Positions 45,480 to 57,337 of a stretch of DNA of 64,000 bases are shown piece after piece. The stretch comes from Daphnia pulex (lineage: Eukaryota > Arthropoda > Branchiopoda > Diplostraca > Daphniidae), in the NCBI RefSeq assembly GCF_021134715.1, contig NC_060019.1, positions 3,348,001 to 3,412,000 on the forward strand, in the 5' to 3' direction. The notes under the pieces were generated by a model. It did no database searches. It was not told the DNA's origin and worked only from the letters and a program-made list of their open reading frames with translations. Position numbers and translations under genes: made by a program. The stretch's first letter is position 1, and the number at the start of each line of letters is the position of its first letter.

Positions 45480-48180
45480 ATAACATAATCCCATAACATA
45501 CACATTTTCCTTCTTGATCATTATTACCTTACAAAAATATCAATATCTATGTGAGCAAAAAACAGTAGTTAATATTTGTTATGGTGACGGGCTTTATTTT
45601 TTATGCTGGAGGGGGATTGGCAACTTGCTCTATTCAAGTCCTCCAATGGGTTGAGGGTTTCCCTTGAAATTTCAAATCAGCCGGGGCCAGAATTGCTTGG
45701 AATTCGGCTGCTAATGATGAAGAGAGGGCATTAGTCGCTAGATGGCGCGACAAAATTGTCATGGCGGCATTTCCTATCAGGTGTCCCATCTCCTTATCTC
45801 TGCTGTTGAGGTGGTCTCCCTAATAACGTCAGCCTACACCTATCGAGAGGGGGTGGTCACCCCAACAGACCCTAAAGGCAAAGGGGGGAAATTTTGCTTT
45901 CGCGAGCGCTAGGTGGCTTATAGGATGAATCCCGGCATGGCCGAAAAACGAAGACATTTTTAGAAATGTTTTCCAAAATTTCAATCGTTAATATCTCGGC
46001 TTCTGAGCCGAGCATCGAAAAACATGAAAATGGTTTGAAGAGGTGGGCTATCCCATCATTTTGAAAAAAATTATAATATTTTTAGGTGTAGCAGTTGACG
46101 AGAAAACTGCTGCACAAAAAACGAAAAAAAGTCCAAATTTTGAGTACCCCCTCTCAGTTTTTTTTTCAGTATCTCCCAAACTACAAAAGCTAGGCGATTG
46201 CGGTTTTTAGCAATCGACTTAGCGAAACAGTTGGCACAAAACCCATCTATTTGTTTACTTTTAGAACCCCCAGCGACGATTTCCGCTAAATCAAAAACCC
46301 CCAAAACGGTCTCTTTGAGTGGCGGATCGCTTGTTAAATTAAATAAAATACAACTGGCAACGGTGTCATTTTTTTGAAAATGTTAATTAAAATTGAGACA
46401 TAGCATCGAATTATTTGAGTCAAATCAAAGGGATCCACAACTCAAATTTGTTTTAAATTCAATTGAAATTAAGCGAAAGTTAAACAATATAATAAATCTT
46501 ATGTTTGATTGATATTCAAAATTCTTAATCATTCTGCCAGTATACGAATCGCGTCACGTCATTGCTGCCTTACGTATTGTGGAAAATTCTATAATCGTAT
46601 TGTGATTCTACCATCATTTATCCAACTTTTGCGAAATCCTCGTCCGTTGAAGTGATTTTCTGACAAAGCGAGAACATTTCTTTATTCGGGACAGCCGGGC
46701 TACTTGAGAAAGAAAGGAAGAAAAATATGCAAACATAAGCTTGCAAAAATATGCAAACATTGCCGTCAACCGCCGTTGATTGAACATGAGAAAAGAAAGT
46801 TAGGATAAAAGATGGAAAAAATAAAGTGGTGGCAGCTGGACAAGCCAGCAACATCAAGCCCATCAGACCCCGTTGTTTCATGGGTCAACTTGGTGATCCC
46901 CGTATCTTACGGCATCACAAAGGTATCGAGCAAAAGCTTTCAGTCAGAGAACTGTCAGACGACAGCGGGGACAGCGACAATTTCCATCCACCCACTGCGG
47001 CGCACGTCCACCTCGTTTTCTTCAGGATGTTTATTTCCTTCTTGATAGGCATTTTTACCAGCAGCAAATTTAATGTATTCACCATACAAATTGAGTTTCC
47101 GATAACTAGACTTCTTCTTCTGATAGTCTTTCTTCTTTCTTCTCTTTATCTGATGAGACTTATGAGATGAGGATGATGAAGATGACGATGATACTTCAGA
47201 ACTCTACGAACTAGATGTGAAAAACCTGGATGTGCTTTCAGAATCAGAGTGTCATTTAAAGCTTGAAGAACAGCTGGAACTGCTACGAAGTATTTTTCAT
47301 TTATCCTTGCCTGTTCCAGGTTGACCCTTATCTATTTCCTATTTTTTACTATGACTGGATTCATGGTTTTAAATATTTTCATATCTTCTGCTGCACATTG
47401 TTTTTTTTCTCCAATTATTTTTAGTTTATGTTCAGAACAATCATGATGTTTGGTCGGTTTTGGTTCCTAAACAAAAAAGGAAAATCAAAAGTGAACCAAA
47501 ATTCTTCAAAAATTAAATGAAAATCACACCTTCTTAATCTTAAAGTTTAGATCTGTTGTTTTCTTTTCTTCCTTCATGAGAACGAGGCTGCCTTTTAAAA
47601 ATTATTTCAATAATTTCGCCTTTTTCTATTTATCCTTTTTCTTTCAGGAAAGAATTTATATTTTGGGGTCCAATATTAAATGTACATTCAATATTCGATA
47701 AGAAACTCAAATATATTTTTATTTTTTTCCTTTTTTCCGCATCGTATACTGCAGCCTTTAGCATTTTTAAACGGAAGTCATTTGAATGCTACTTGTTACA
47801 GGAATAGAATAATTATGGCCGCAGTTTTCGATTTCGTTTACCGAACTACCAATGATTCGTCTTTCTCATTTATGAACATGGAATTCGTGGCCACTCAAGA
47901 ACAATGCCCATTAGGTAAGTCGACTTCGCAAAAAAATACGACGATAACATAACAGACGAATGCGGCGCTATTCTGACAGACGACGACAAGAAAAGAGACT
48001 GTACCAATAACCGGACAACATCGATTTCAATCCTGTCACCCTGTTTTTAAAACTAATGGGCATTACGCGCGATATTGTCATCGATTTCCGAAATATTCAG
48101 ATTTAGATAAAGACAAAGAAAGCATGATAGAAAAACGTGACACCAACCGAGATTTATACGCTCAGGACGTATTGATCATG
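45480..48180. other. repeat-rich spacer; copy of the 28045 repeat at 46335-46437
   Basis: Includes the second copy of the 100-bp dispersed repeat. An acidic open stretch at about 47165-47325 (DEDDEDDDDDTSELYELDV) and an exon-like piece at 47815-47914 (MAAVFDFVYRTTNDSSFSFM) ending at a GTAAGT donor might belong to lost genes, but they do not connect. Confidence 0.35.
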
Positions 48181-48202
48181 TTCATGACGAATTGGCGGAG
48201 AT

Positions 48203-48332
48203 ATAGGACCGGTCTAAATAGACCCCGACGAAATAGGACCGGCAAATAGGACCGGACGAAATAGGACCCTACGAAATAGGCCCACTTTTAAAATATTTTT
48301 AAAGCGGTCCTATTTCGCGGTCAAAGTGGGCC
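48203..48332. repeat. GACGAAATAGGACC array with palindromic end
   Basis: At least four variants of (GACG)AAATAGGACC(GG) in tandem. CGAAATAGGACC (48257-48268) is inverted at 48306-48317, and GGCCCACTTT (48279-48288) is inverted at 48323-48332, so the right half folds back on the left. Confidence 0.75.
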
Positions 48333-48686
48333 TTTTTCTCCCAATTATTTCTAAGTTCCATAAGGTACTCTGAAATATTTTCAATAAAAAATTCGACCTA
48401 CTCTACGTAAGCGAGATGGCTGAATAATCAACGAGAGATCCGCCACCGCTTATATTCATTGCCGTAGCTCAAACCACGATGAGTGAATTCACAAATTGCC
48501 GTTTCGTTTTTCACATGTTAGGTAGCTGATTTCCGTCTTTATTTTTTTATGAACGTATCCCCTTGATCTTAACTGTAAAATTCATTTGTTACAAACGTCG
48601 TTTTCACTTATTAACTATCGCTAATTAAAAAAAAATGAACAAATTTCCGTGTTTTCTTCGCCATTTATTTGTTCCGTAGCTCGATC

Positions 48687-48752
48687 CCCCTTCAGCGGCT
48701 CAGCCTTGAACGCGTCTCTCCCCTTCAGCGGCTCAGCCTTGAACGTGTCTCC
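48687..48752. repeat. 33-bp tandem duplication
   Basis: CCCCTTCAGCGGCTCAGCCT and the following TGAACG-GTCTC occur twice, head to tail, with one C/T difference. Confidence 0.85.
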
Positions 48753-49039
48753 CCCCTCTACCTATGCCAGTACTCAGGTGAAGTAGGAAATGAACATGTT
48801 TGATTAAATAAATCTTACGGATTGATTTCAAACATATCCATAACAATTTCATGTTTTTTTTAAAGCAACAAACGGATATCACTTTTAAGTTTCTTGTTTT
48901 ATGACGCGAGGTGCTGCTCAAGCCGGCCAGAAGGGTGGTCGAGCGGGGGAGGCTGAAAGCACTCATGGGAGTGGGGTGAGTGAAGGGGGGTTTACCTGGG
49001 CCATACCATACACGCCCATGTTTTCCCTTCTCCGTATAT

Positions 49040-49113
49040 GACGACGGTTGGTCTAGTGGTAAGATACTCGGTCTATGAATCTCAAGCGCCGGTGTTCGAA
49101 TCTCGGCCATGTC
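49040..49113 (+). ncRNA. tRNA-like sequence (pseudogene or SINE head)
   Basis: Good A box (TTGGTCTAGTGGTA) and B box (GTTCGAATC within CGGTGTTCGAATCTCGG) at tRNA spacing. The acceptor stem (ACGACGG against CCATGTCG) and the anticodon arm around TCTATGA pair poorly, so a working tRNA is unlikely. It is followed by an A/T-rich stretch. Confidence 0.5.
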
Positions 49114-49912
49114 GATAAAGAATTTTATTTACAAAATATTTTAGAACAATTAATAGCTCAACAGCATAAAGCGGTGTGGAACTATCCTGGCGAAATTGAT
49201 CGTGTTTTGTTTTTTTAATTGATGATATATACATTAATTGATTTAATATACAGCACGAAAAGGAAATTTCTATTATAGTTGAATACCAAATGTGGTTTTG
49301 AAGATTTCCATCTATCGGTGATAGTGGCGTCACTAGCGTGGTTCAATAGCGTTATGAAGATGGCGTCATCTGCTCATCGTCAACTTCGGCGTTTAATTTA
49401 CAAATAAGAAATAGAAATCTTATAAAAAAATTAAAATAGCTTCAACATGTGTACATTTTATTTTTAATCATTTTAAAATTTGAATTGCAATTTTCGGTTC
49501 ATTTGATCTGTAAGAATTCGATTCTGAATCATTTTCATTCCAAATTGATTCACACACACAGCAGACGCCAACACATCAAGCGTTATCAATAGCGTGGTCT
49601 GTGGTGCAATGCTATCGCTGGAGTAAGGCGTTTACCTTCAATTCGGGTATGTTAGAGAATTCTACAACTCAAGTTGGGCTGCACTTGTGCACACGTTTGC
49701 GTGACTGCTGCGCCACTTTTTCTCTCGCTGTCAACCCTATACAACTAGCGCTCATGGTGGTGGAAGGGCATAAACTCTTTGCACTTGTGTGAACGGTTGC
49801 ACTTGTTCGAAATTTTGTTCATTTTGTTATTGTTCTGGTCTACATTGTATAAAACATTGTCATTAATTTACCGGTCATTACTCATTACGCCATTGATAAA
49901 ACCTATTTGTGT

Positions 49913-52468
49913 AACAGAATGGGTAAAGTTGTTCCAAAAAAATTATGGGGCAGTTAATAAAGTAAAAATTTCCGCAGAGAAAAAGGCAGCTTTATCAGAG
50001 CAAAAGAAGGTTGAAAGATTAAAACGTAAAAGTGAAAAACGTCGAATGCTCAGTAACCCACTCAATCTTCCATTACGATCTCTGTATGGGGACTTCAAGG
50101 ATAATGAACAAGACAATGATGACAAAAAACCAATCCAAAGTAAGCTAGAACATTATGGTTTTCAGCACTTGACACAGCTTATGTATTTCCTTTTTCACAT
50201 TATTTAAGGACCATCAAAAAAGCATGAAGGAAATGGCATGAAGGAAATGGAAGTTGAAGCCAGTGCTGAACTTGAGGCAGCCCAATCATCCAGGAATGTT
50301 TTCTCTTGTGAAAAGAAAAAGACAGCTGATGTAGAATTTACAAAGGCTGACAACATGTGGGAAGAGAGACAAGAAGAGGTTTATGTGACAGTTCTAACAT
50401 CACATGCCTCATCTGGCCATGAACGGATATGTGATGCTGTTGGATGTAAGAATATGCTCAAAGACCATCACATACGTTGTGAGGATTGCAGACATCATTA
50501 TTGCTGGAGCTGTGACAACTTGATTCATTATCAATCACCTTTTCACAAAAGAATTTTCTACAAAAATGAGAACTCAAGAGTGTTGGACTTGAAAGTATTT
50601 ATTAACTCAAAGGGGTCTCTCTATCAGCTAGGTATATATGTTGTCATTTTAAACTAGACAGTTATGAATTTTATAATTTTATTCATGCAATGCTCAGCGG
50701 TTCCTGTGCCGGTATTCAAACCACCAGCATGTAAAGGATGTCTTCCATGAACACAAGTTTCGCTTGTTGCAGGACGACAATTTTCATGTGTCATTACATC
50801 GAATGGTAGGCCTAAATGATTAATTTTAGTCTATTGCATGGTCTAATCTCCATAATTGACAGGAAGATTTGATTTAAATTCCGCCGCTTTCTACTGTGAA
50901 AAATGCAAAATCACCGGAGAAGCCGAAATGGCTGACTACATCATCTCCGGTTTTTGGCCCCCTGTTCCCGACAAAATTACTTTTCTGGTGTGTTCTAATC
51001 TCTTAACTATGTGGTACCATTTAAAACTGCTTACACCAGGTACTTCCGAGCGAAAGTTCCTTGAATGTTTATCAGCAATGTCAACGGAAGGATCAAGGGT
51101 AAATTCTAGTATCTTGTATGTACTATTGAGCTAGAATAATCCATGCCTTTTTTCCAGTGTCCAACAGTTAATGGCCCCATGTTTGCCAAAGCCAGCCAGG
51201 CCCATGAGTTTACGAGGCATTTGGTTGACACACGCGTTAAGAACATGGATAAACTTTTGTGTCGAGTTTGTGTTGATTTAGATACCGGGGAGCCTGCCCT
51301 TCTCTCTGGCCATCCTGATGGAAATCACAAGCTTACCAGGACTAACCGCAAAAACGAGTAGGCAGAATATTTGACTCATTCTTTATATATATATTGTATT
51401 TGAAATTTTCATTTAACAGGCGCCCTGCTAGGGCCTGGTACGGGAATGAGGTCATTCCTCAGAGGGAAGAATTCCAGCTACTAAAAGAGTCTATTGACAA
51501 AGTGAAACCCCAGGTAAAACCATATATTTAAATAAAGCAAATAAAAGACAAAACAAAAAAAGTTTAAAGCTTTAACTAACGTTTGTTTTACTTAGTCCAA
51601 GAAATCAATTGGTTCGCGTCAACTCTGTGGAAATTCGGAATTCCAAGCTTCAAAAGAGGTGTCAATGCGCTACTAAAGTAATAATTTTGCAAAGGTAGCA
51701 AAACTAGAGCTCCGTCCCACCTTACGGATCTACAGAACGAACTGGAAGCCATACATTTTGAAGTTATTACCGTGCACGATTGCATTAGCAGCGTTGCAAG
51801 TAGGCTGTACTTGGCGTATAATAAAGGTTTTGATTAAAACATTTGCCGAGATTTTTCTGACAGATTCTTGTAAATGGAGAACAAAAATGAGAAGGCGCGT
51901 GACCGTGCTTAAAACTAAAGCTGCCAAAGTAATCAACGAAATTAATAATATTTCGACTGAGTTCAAAGTCACGGCGGAACATTTCTCCGAAGGAGTTTTC
52001 CCATTGAACGAAGCCAATCAACGTATGTTTCTATGTTCAAAATTCTATCTATGTTGTTTTTATTATCGCGTATCTTCCGTATAGTCTCCTTTAAGGAAAA
52101 CTTTAAAATTGTGGATTGCTGGATGCTGCGAAAGCGAAATGCGGAACAAATTGTGCAGTCGAAAAAAGAAATGGATCAGTTTCTTAAGTGTATTGAAAGA
52201 CATACTACTTCTATCAAAGTAGAAATTGACGAATTGAATAAAGAGGCTAACTCTCTAGATGTGTTGGAGAATAGAATCCATCATGCAGCTATTAATATAA
52301 AAAAAATCCGAATTAACACGTCTCAAAGTACTGCACGAAGATGCTTTATGTTACGGTCCTTATTTTAACAATTCAAACCCCATTCCTTGTTCAGACTCCT
52401 TGTTTGATGATGATGAAGATAGCGATGTTTCAGATGATTCGGATGAGGAAGAAGAAATTTTTCTCTAG
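49913..52468 (+). pseudogene. KDZ-transposase-like gene, internally deleted
   Basis: Spliced plus-strand gene with consistent junctions: exon ending 50139, then 50209-50631, 50698-50805, 50863-51098, 51158-51357, 51420-51513, 51596-about 51677, a block at about 51690-52023, and about 52080-52468. The N-part is basic (KKVERLKRKSEKRR), then come Cys/His clusters (CDAVGCKNML, CEDCRHHYCWSC), ACKGC, FYCEKCKITGEAE and LTPGTSERKFLE. LLCRVCVDLDTG with HPDGNHKLTR resembles the start of the Kyakuja-Dileera-Zisupton transposase core, and CGNSEFQASKEVSMRY fits its next block, after which the core is missing. The C-part (HLTDLQNELEAIHFEVITVH, VLHEDALCYGPYF) ends in an acidic tail. Lesions are a TGA after CKGCLP, a TAA after SMRY and a frame change near 52315. 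The family call is from motif memory. Confidence 0.6.
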
Positions 52469-52628
52469 TGAAGGTGTAAATAGTGTGGTTTCAATAAACG
52501 AATTTGAAATATGTTGTGTTTGTAAAGTTTTTCTTTATTAATTGTACATTAGAAATTATTAAAATTAGAACACATTCCATAAAGAACAAAGCTATTTTTA
52601 AATATTCAGCCTAGAAATGGTGCGAAAT

Positions 52629-52642
52629 GCCCCCCCCCCCCC
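52629..52642. repeat. poly-C tract (14)
   Basis: Fourteen consecutive C bases in AT-rich surroundings. Confidence 0.9.
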
Positions 52643-52807
52643 GCACCCTGACTAGTATGGCGGCAATGTGTCGCGGAAAAATAAAAATTGAAAGGTTTTC
52701 CACATGGGTTTTCAAACACTTAAATATGCAAATTCAGAAATATTTCCAGATTAAAATGATCTCGACTTTACGAAAAAGATAGAGCTATGGTTTAAAGGAT
52801 CGAATGA

Positions 52808-53140
52808 GAACTAAAACTAATTTTAATAGAATCGAAGAGAACATACAAAATAGCATTAGAATCCAAATTTTTATTAAAATCGGTTAATTACAGAACCAAC
52901 AGGATGTTATGGAACAAATTTTCTTCCAGCGCAAATCCGTCCGCTTTCCGTAAAAGCGCTGGTTCGATTATTTTAAGAGAAATCAAACTAATTTTATTAG
53001 AATCGAAGAGCATACAAAATAGCATTAGAATCCAAAAATTCATAAAAATCGGTTGATTACAGGACCAACAGGAAGTTATGGAACAAATTTTCTTTCACCG
53101 TAAAGTCGCCTACTTTCCATACAAGTGCAGGCTTGATTTC
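52808..53140. repeat. two ~172-bp tandem units
   Basis: ACTAATTTTA-TAGAATCGAAGAG and CATACAAAATAGCATTAGAA, followed by AAAATCGGTT-ATTACAG-ACCAACAGGA, occur from about 52812 and again from about 52985 with moderate divergence. Satellite-like. Confidence 0.75.
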
Positions 53141-53443
53141 GTTTCTCAAAATCTTTGCACACAAAAACCAAAATCTTTCGTAAAACGATTTTTTTTTATT
53201 TACATATTTTCTGATCAGAATTTGATTCTGAATTTTTTGGTGTAAAAATCTTTGTCGTTAGATGCACGAAAGTATTTTATTTTTTATATTTAATTATTTC
53301 AAATTTAACCGAATTGCATATTTTTGAAAGGAATCATTCGTATGTATCTACATAACGTATGGCATTAATATTTGCATATTTCAATAAACTGTAATGTGCT
53401 GCATAAAGTGACCTGTCGACAGAATTATTAACCCCGTAGTTCT

Positions 53444-53773
53444 GTGTTTAATTCAGTGGGAAAAAGTCGGCACTTTTGTTTCAAAAAGTTCGGCCGAGGC
53501 CATGATATCCCCTTGGGCTACTTGACCAACAATTTTGAGAATTTGCTTGGTTTGGCAACGTCAATTGCTGTTCAAGAAAACAATAAAAAAAGAGTTGCAG
53601 AAGTTTATAGAAGTTTTTTGTTTTGTGCTTGTTTTTATTCCGAAATGAAAAGAAAAATGAAGAAACCGTTTCAAAAAAATGGATTTACCAAATATCCCTA
53701 CTTTATACTACAACAGTTGTTTAGTGAATATCAAAGTAATTCGTTTCAATCAATGTCATTGTGTTCTACGTAA
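53444..53773 (+). CDS. hypothetical open frame, 109 aa
   Basis: Protein-like residues (SRHFCFKKFGRGHDIPLGYL, ATSIAVQENNKKRVAEVYRS) but no named domain and no clear splice partner. The apparent first Met lies at the end of a GTTCTGTG stretch and may not be the true start. It could be an exon or a fragment of an element. Confidence 0.3.
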   Translation: MFNSVGKSRHFCFKKFGRGHDIPLGYLTNNFENLLGLATSIAVQENNKKRVAEVYRSFLFCACFYSEMKRKMKKPFQKNGFTKYPYFILQQLFSEYQSNSFQSMSLCST

Positions 53774-53933
53774 TTTTTACTCATTGTGTTTTGTAATCTT
53801 TCACAGTATTAATACAGTAAAAACTCATAAAAAAACAAAAAAAAATAAATAATTTTAAAAGCCATTTTATTTATCCGAGTTAGTAAAATTTGAGTTTCAA
53901 AAAAATTGAAAATGTTCTTCAGATGGCATTCAA

Positions 53934-55528
53934 TTACACCTTGCATACGGGGCAAAGAAACCTTTTTTTTCTTGAAACCCGCTTCACTCCAATGCACCTG
54001 CAAGTACAAAACCAAAAATTAAGTTAATTGTTTTTTATGTGTGGACATGGTGAAAAATCTTACTTGTAATGAAACCACTTTGAACACTCATCACACTGAA
54101 CCCAATTGACGGCCGTAGCCGTAGTAGACTCAAGACATGTTGCTGCCATGCAAACCTCATTATGCCCACTCTCTTTTGCAATTTCTTGTTCCTTACGTGG
54201 TTTAGTGATTTTGACAGCACCTTTTTTTCAGCTGTTTCAGTTTCAATAGAATTGACCGACTTGGTTCTAGTTGCAACAGATCTAGTTGCAACGGTTCTCG
54301 GTTCAATCGATTTTGCCGAAAGGATTTTTGGAACAGCGTCTTTGGGATCATCAGTTTTAGCCGCAAGACTAATTGCTTCATCGGATTTGGGAGGAACGAT
54401 TACCGATGCAATTGATTCGGCCGCAACGAAACGAACGAATGGGACCGGAGCAGCATTTTTAGCAACGTTTGTGGGAGCAACAGACTCAGTCACCACGGTT
54501 TTTGCAGCAAGGTTTTCAGGCGCAGCATCCATTTTGTCCGATTTTTGTTCCGAAGTTTCAATTTCAGACGTTTCTGGCCTTAAAAAAAACTATATAAATC
54601 GAGTGATCGCAAATTTGATTCTACAATACACACATACAAAGTGTCAAGTTCTGATCCGATTCCCTGTGGGATTTCGACCATAGCGGCCGCCAAGAATTTG
54701 TCAGGAACACTTATATTCGCAACGCCAGGAATCAAATTTTCGGTAACGACGGTGTTGGCCACCAATTCTTGTGGAGCAAATGTTTCCGATCTAAGAAAAT
54801 ATTGTTGAATTAAATAATAATAACAGTAGACCCCATCATATTTATCACACATGTTTTCCAATCCACGAGAACGGGGGATTTCGATTGTGTTGCTGGTCGC
54901 AACGATTTTAGTCGCAACAGGTTTAGTCACAATCAGTTCCGTCGAGATGGGTTTGGGCAACCCAGTTTTGGCTGTAGTAATTTGAGCTGAAACAGTTTTC
55001 ACCGTGGCGGATTTGACCGGCATAATTTTGTTCAAAATACTTTCAGTCGGAACAGTTTTTGTCGCAGCGCCTTGAGAAGCGCTGTTTCCAGTAGATACGA
55101 CTTTAGTAGATAATTCTTCTAGAGCTTCATCAATAATAGATGATTCCGACCTAATAAAATATAAAGTTAAATTAAGTGATCATTACAGAAGATTCAATAA
55201 TATTTTAACATACTTGTTTTCCAATCCACGAGAACTGGGGATTTCGATTGTGCTGCTGGTCGCAACGGGTTTAGTCACAATCAGTTCCGTCGAGATGGGT
55301 TTGGGCAACCCAGTTTTGGACGTAGTAATTTGAGCTGAAACAGTTTTCACCGTGGCGGGCTTGACCGGCAAACTCTTTTTCAAAATACTTTTAACCGAAA
55401 CAGTTTTTGTCGCAGCATCTTGAGAAGCGCTGTTTCCAGTAGATACGACTTTAGTAGATAATTCTTCTTGAGCTTCATTAATAACAGGAGTTATTGAGTC
55501 TGGAGATTCCATCTCGATCGATTGTAAT
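53934..55528 (-). CDS. PHD-finger protein with duplicated low-complexity exons
   Basis: Five exons on the minus strand: 55214-55528, 54851-55150, 54638-54790, 54064-54578 and 53934-53997, with GT-AG introns and matching phases. The first two exons are near copies of each other (EELSTKVVSTGNSAS, TVKTVSAQIT, PKPISTELIVTKPVAT). The middle is Ala/Val/Thr/Ser/Lys-rich. The C-terminus is a complete C4HC3 PHD finger: VCMAATC, WVQCDECSKWFHYKC, FLCPVCKV, then TAA; such fingers read histone tails in the nucleus. The frame leading to the finger is offset by one base from the frame of the rest of exon 4; the change maps to the T7 run at 54222-54228 (A7 on the coding strand), so this is a frameshift or an assembly error. 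The 5' side ends at the edge of copy B. Confidence 0.75.
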
Positions 55529-57022
55529 CTAAAAAGAATTCAATTAAACAGAAAGTAAACGAGGGTCGTAGCCAAAAAAAAGCCATTGTGGTCTCCGTGA
55601 GACGTCGCCTTGGTTTTTTCCTGAGATATTTAAGAAATAAAAATAACCAGGAAAAAATCGCAATTTTTTCCCCACTAATGATGCCATTGTACCCAAGTAT
55701 GACGAGTGAAAAAAATGCTCACACCAAAACATAGGTCAAGTCAATGGATTACATAATTTACCCAAATGTTTAATTTTAAGTTTAATAGTTTAGAGATTGA
55801 ATTGTCCACGAAGCATATGCTAACAACAGACGTGACTTAGCTTACATAAATCATTTGTGATTTTATTTCAATATCGAGGTATTTCAATATCGAGGTAGGT
55901 CCTTTCTATGCAGGAGGATTTTTGACTAATCTGTATGTTTCTACAGCTTGGTTTCAAATTCGAAAATTAACGTTGTGATTATTTAACACTGTCACGTAAT
56001 GAATGGTATTACTGAAAAGGTTACAAGTCTGATACACCGAACATCTGCAAAACGTTTGGAACTGTCTAATAGTTTACAGTTGAGAACTTTTGAAATAAAG
56101 GGGATTTTCTGTAAATGGAACTTTCCTTTCAAGTCTAAATACCGACTACTACGTCTCTAAACACAACATTGCACTGTAGAAAAAAGGCGCAATCGTTATA
56201 AGAAAGTTGAGAAAAGACATTTAAGAGAGGAATAGTCTCGCTCAAATCTCTCTGGAAAACCAATAAAAACAACTGGTGAAAATGTGTAGGCTTCGAAATT
56301 GAAATGCGAGTAAAGAATGGTTTATGGTGACCAAGTGCACTAGTCCGTTTCACCAAGTTAATCTGCATTCTGTTAGTAATGGAGATCTCTAAATTCAATC
56401 ACCGAAATTCCTTAATGAATTTGGTGAAAATTGAAAGAACATGAAAACGGGCGATAATTTTTTAAGTTTTGATTTTTCGGCAAAACCTGCTGATGGATTT
56501 TCTGCAGACAACTGTTTGAGGTCAAAAGTTGAGTAACAACTAAAAATAATATCACCTAAAACAAATCAAGGAATATTTTCCCAACGTCGAACCAACTTCC
56601 GATAGAAAAACGATACAAAGACAAAATGAAAAAATGTAGAGATTTTACCTTAACTGACTGGTTTGTTGATTGGAAGACTGGTGTAAATTATTGCGATAAC
56701 CAATGGAAAAGGGAAAGAAATAGATGAACCCCCAACCCACCCTAGCCGTCGCGAATAATGTAACATATGTGGTCATAATTTCAATTATTTCCGGAAATGC
56801 GTAACAAGAAACAATGAATGAAAGCTGATCTTCCGATAATTGTTACCATAATCCCTCGTGATAACCAAAATTTAGAGAAACCACCAATTTTCATCGAAAG
56901 GCCGATGGGAAATGTTGAAGCGAAGTCAGTGGCAACATGATGAGTATCAATTGATGTCAATTTCTCGTGTCATACATTTTCTTTGAATTTAAGTCAACTC
57001 CTTTTTAGGCCAGGGTTAAACG

Positions 57023-57337
57023 TCAAATTCCTTCCCCTTTACTTCGAACCAGGCTTGCACCAAATAACTGGTATGAATTGGTTATCGATCTTGGGCAAAT
57101 AGAGTTTGGACAATCTTTTGTTGGTCCAAAACGAGCCCATGCATATTGCACCAGATAGTCTTCAAGAATTTTTACGTAATTTCCGGTAAGTCGGCCCTGA
57201 ATGAGGTGGAGTGCTTTCACCTTAAAACCAGGCCAATTTATTGGCCGATTTCTTGTCGCTTCTTTCAACGAGATTTTTGTGGCCAGGATATAATCTTGTT
57301 CCATTCGTGTGTTAGAAGAACGAACTTTTTGACTCAT
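57023..57337 (-). CDS. conserved exon candidate in copy B
   Basis: About 104 residues from a true ATG (SQKVRSSNTRMEQDYILA, WPGFKVKALHLIQGRL, YAWARFGPTKDC). Copy A (about 34350-34655) has the same text but a frame break at the AGAAAATTTTTCGTAA / AGAATTTTTACGTAA difference. B is therefore the more intact copy here. No domain is recognised. Confidence 0.35.
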   Translation of the reverse strand: MSQKVRSSNTRMEQDYILATKISLKEATRNRPINWPGFKVKALHLIQGRLTGNYVKILEDYLVQYAWARFGPTKDCPNSICPRSITNSYQLFGASLVRSKGEGI

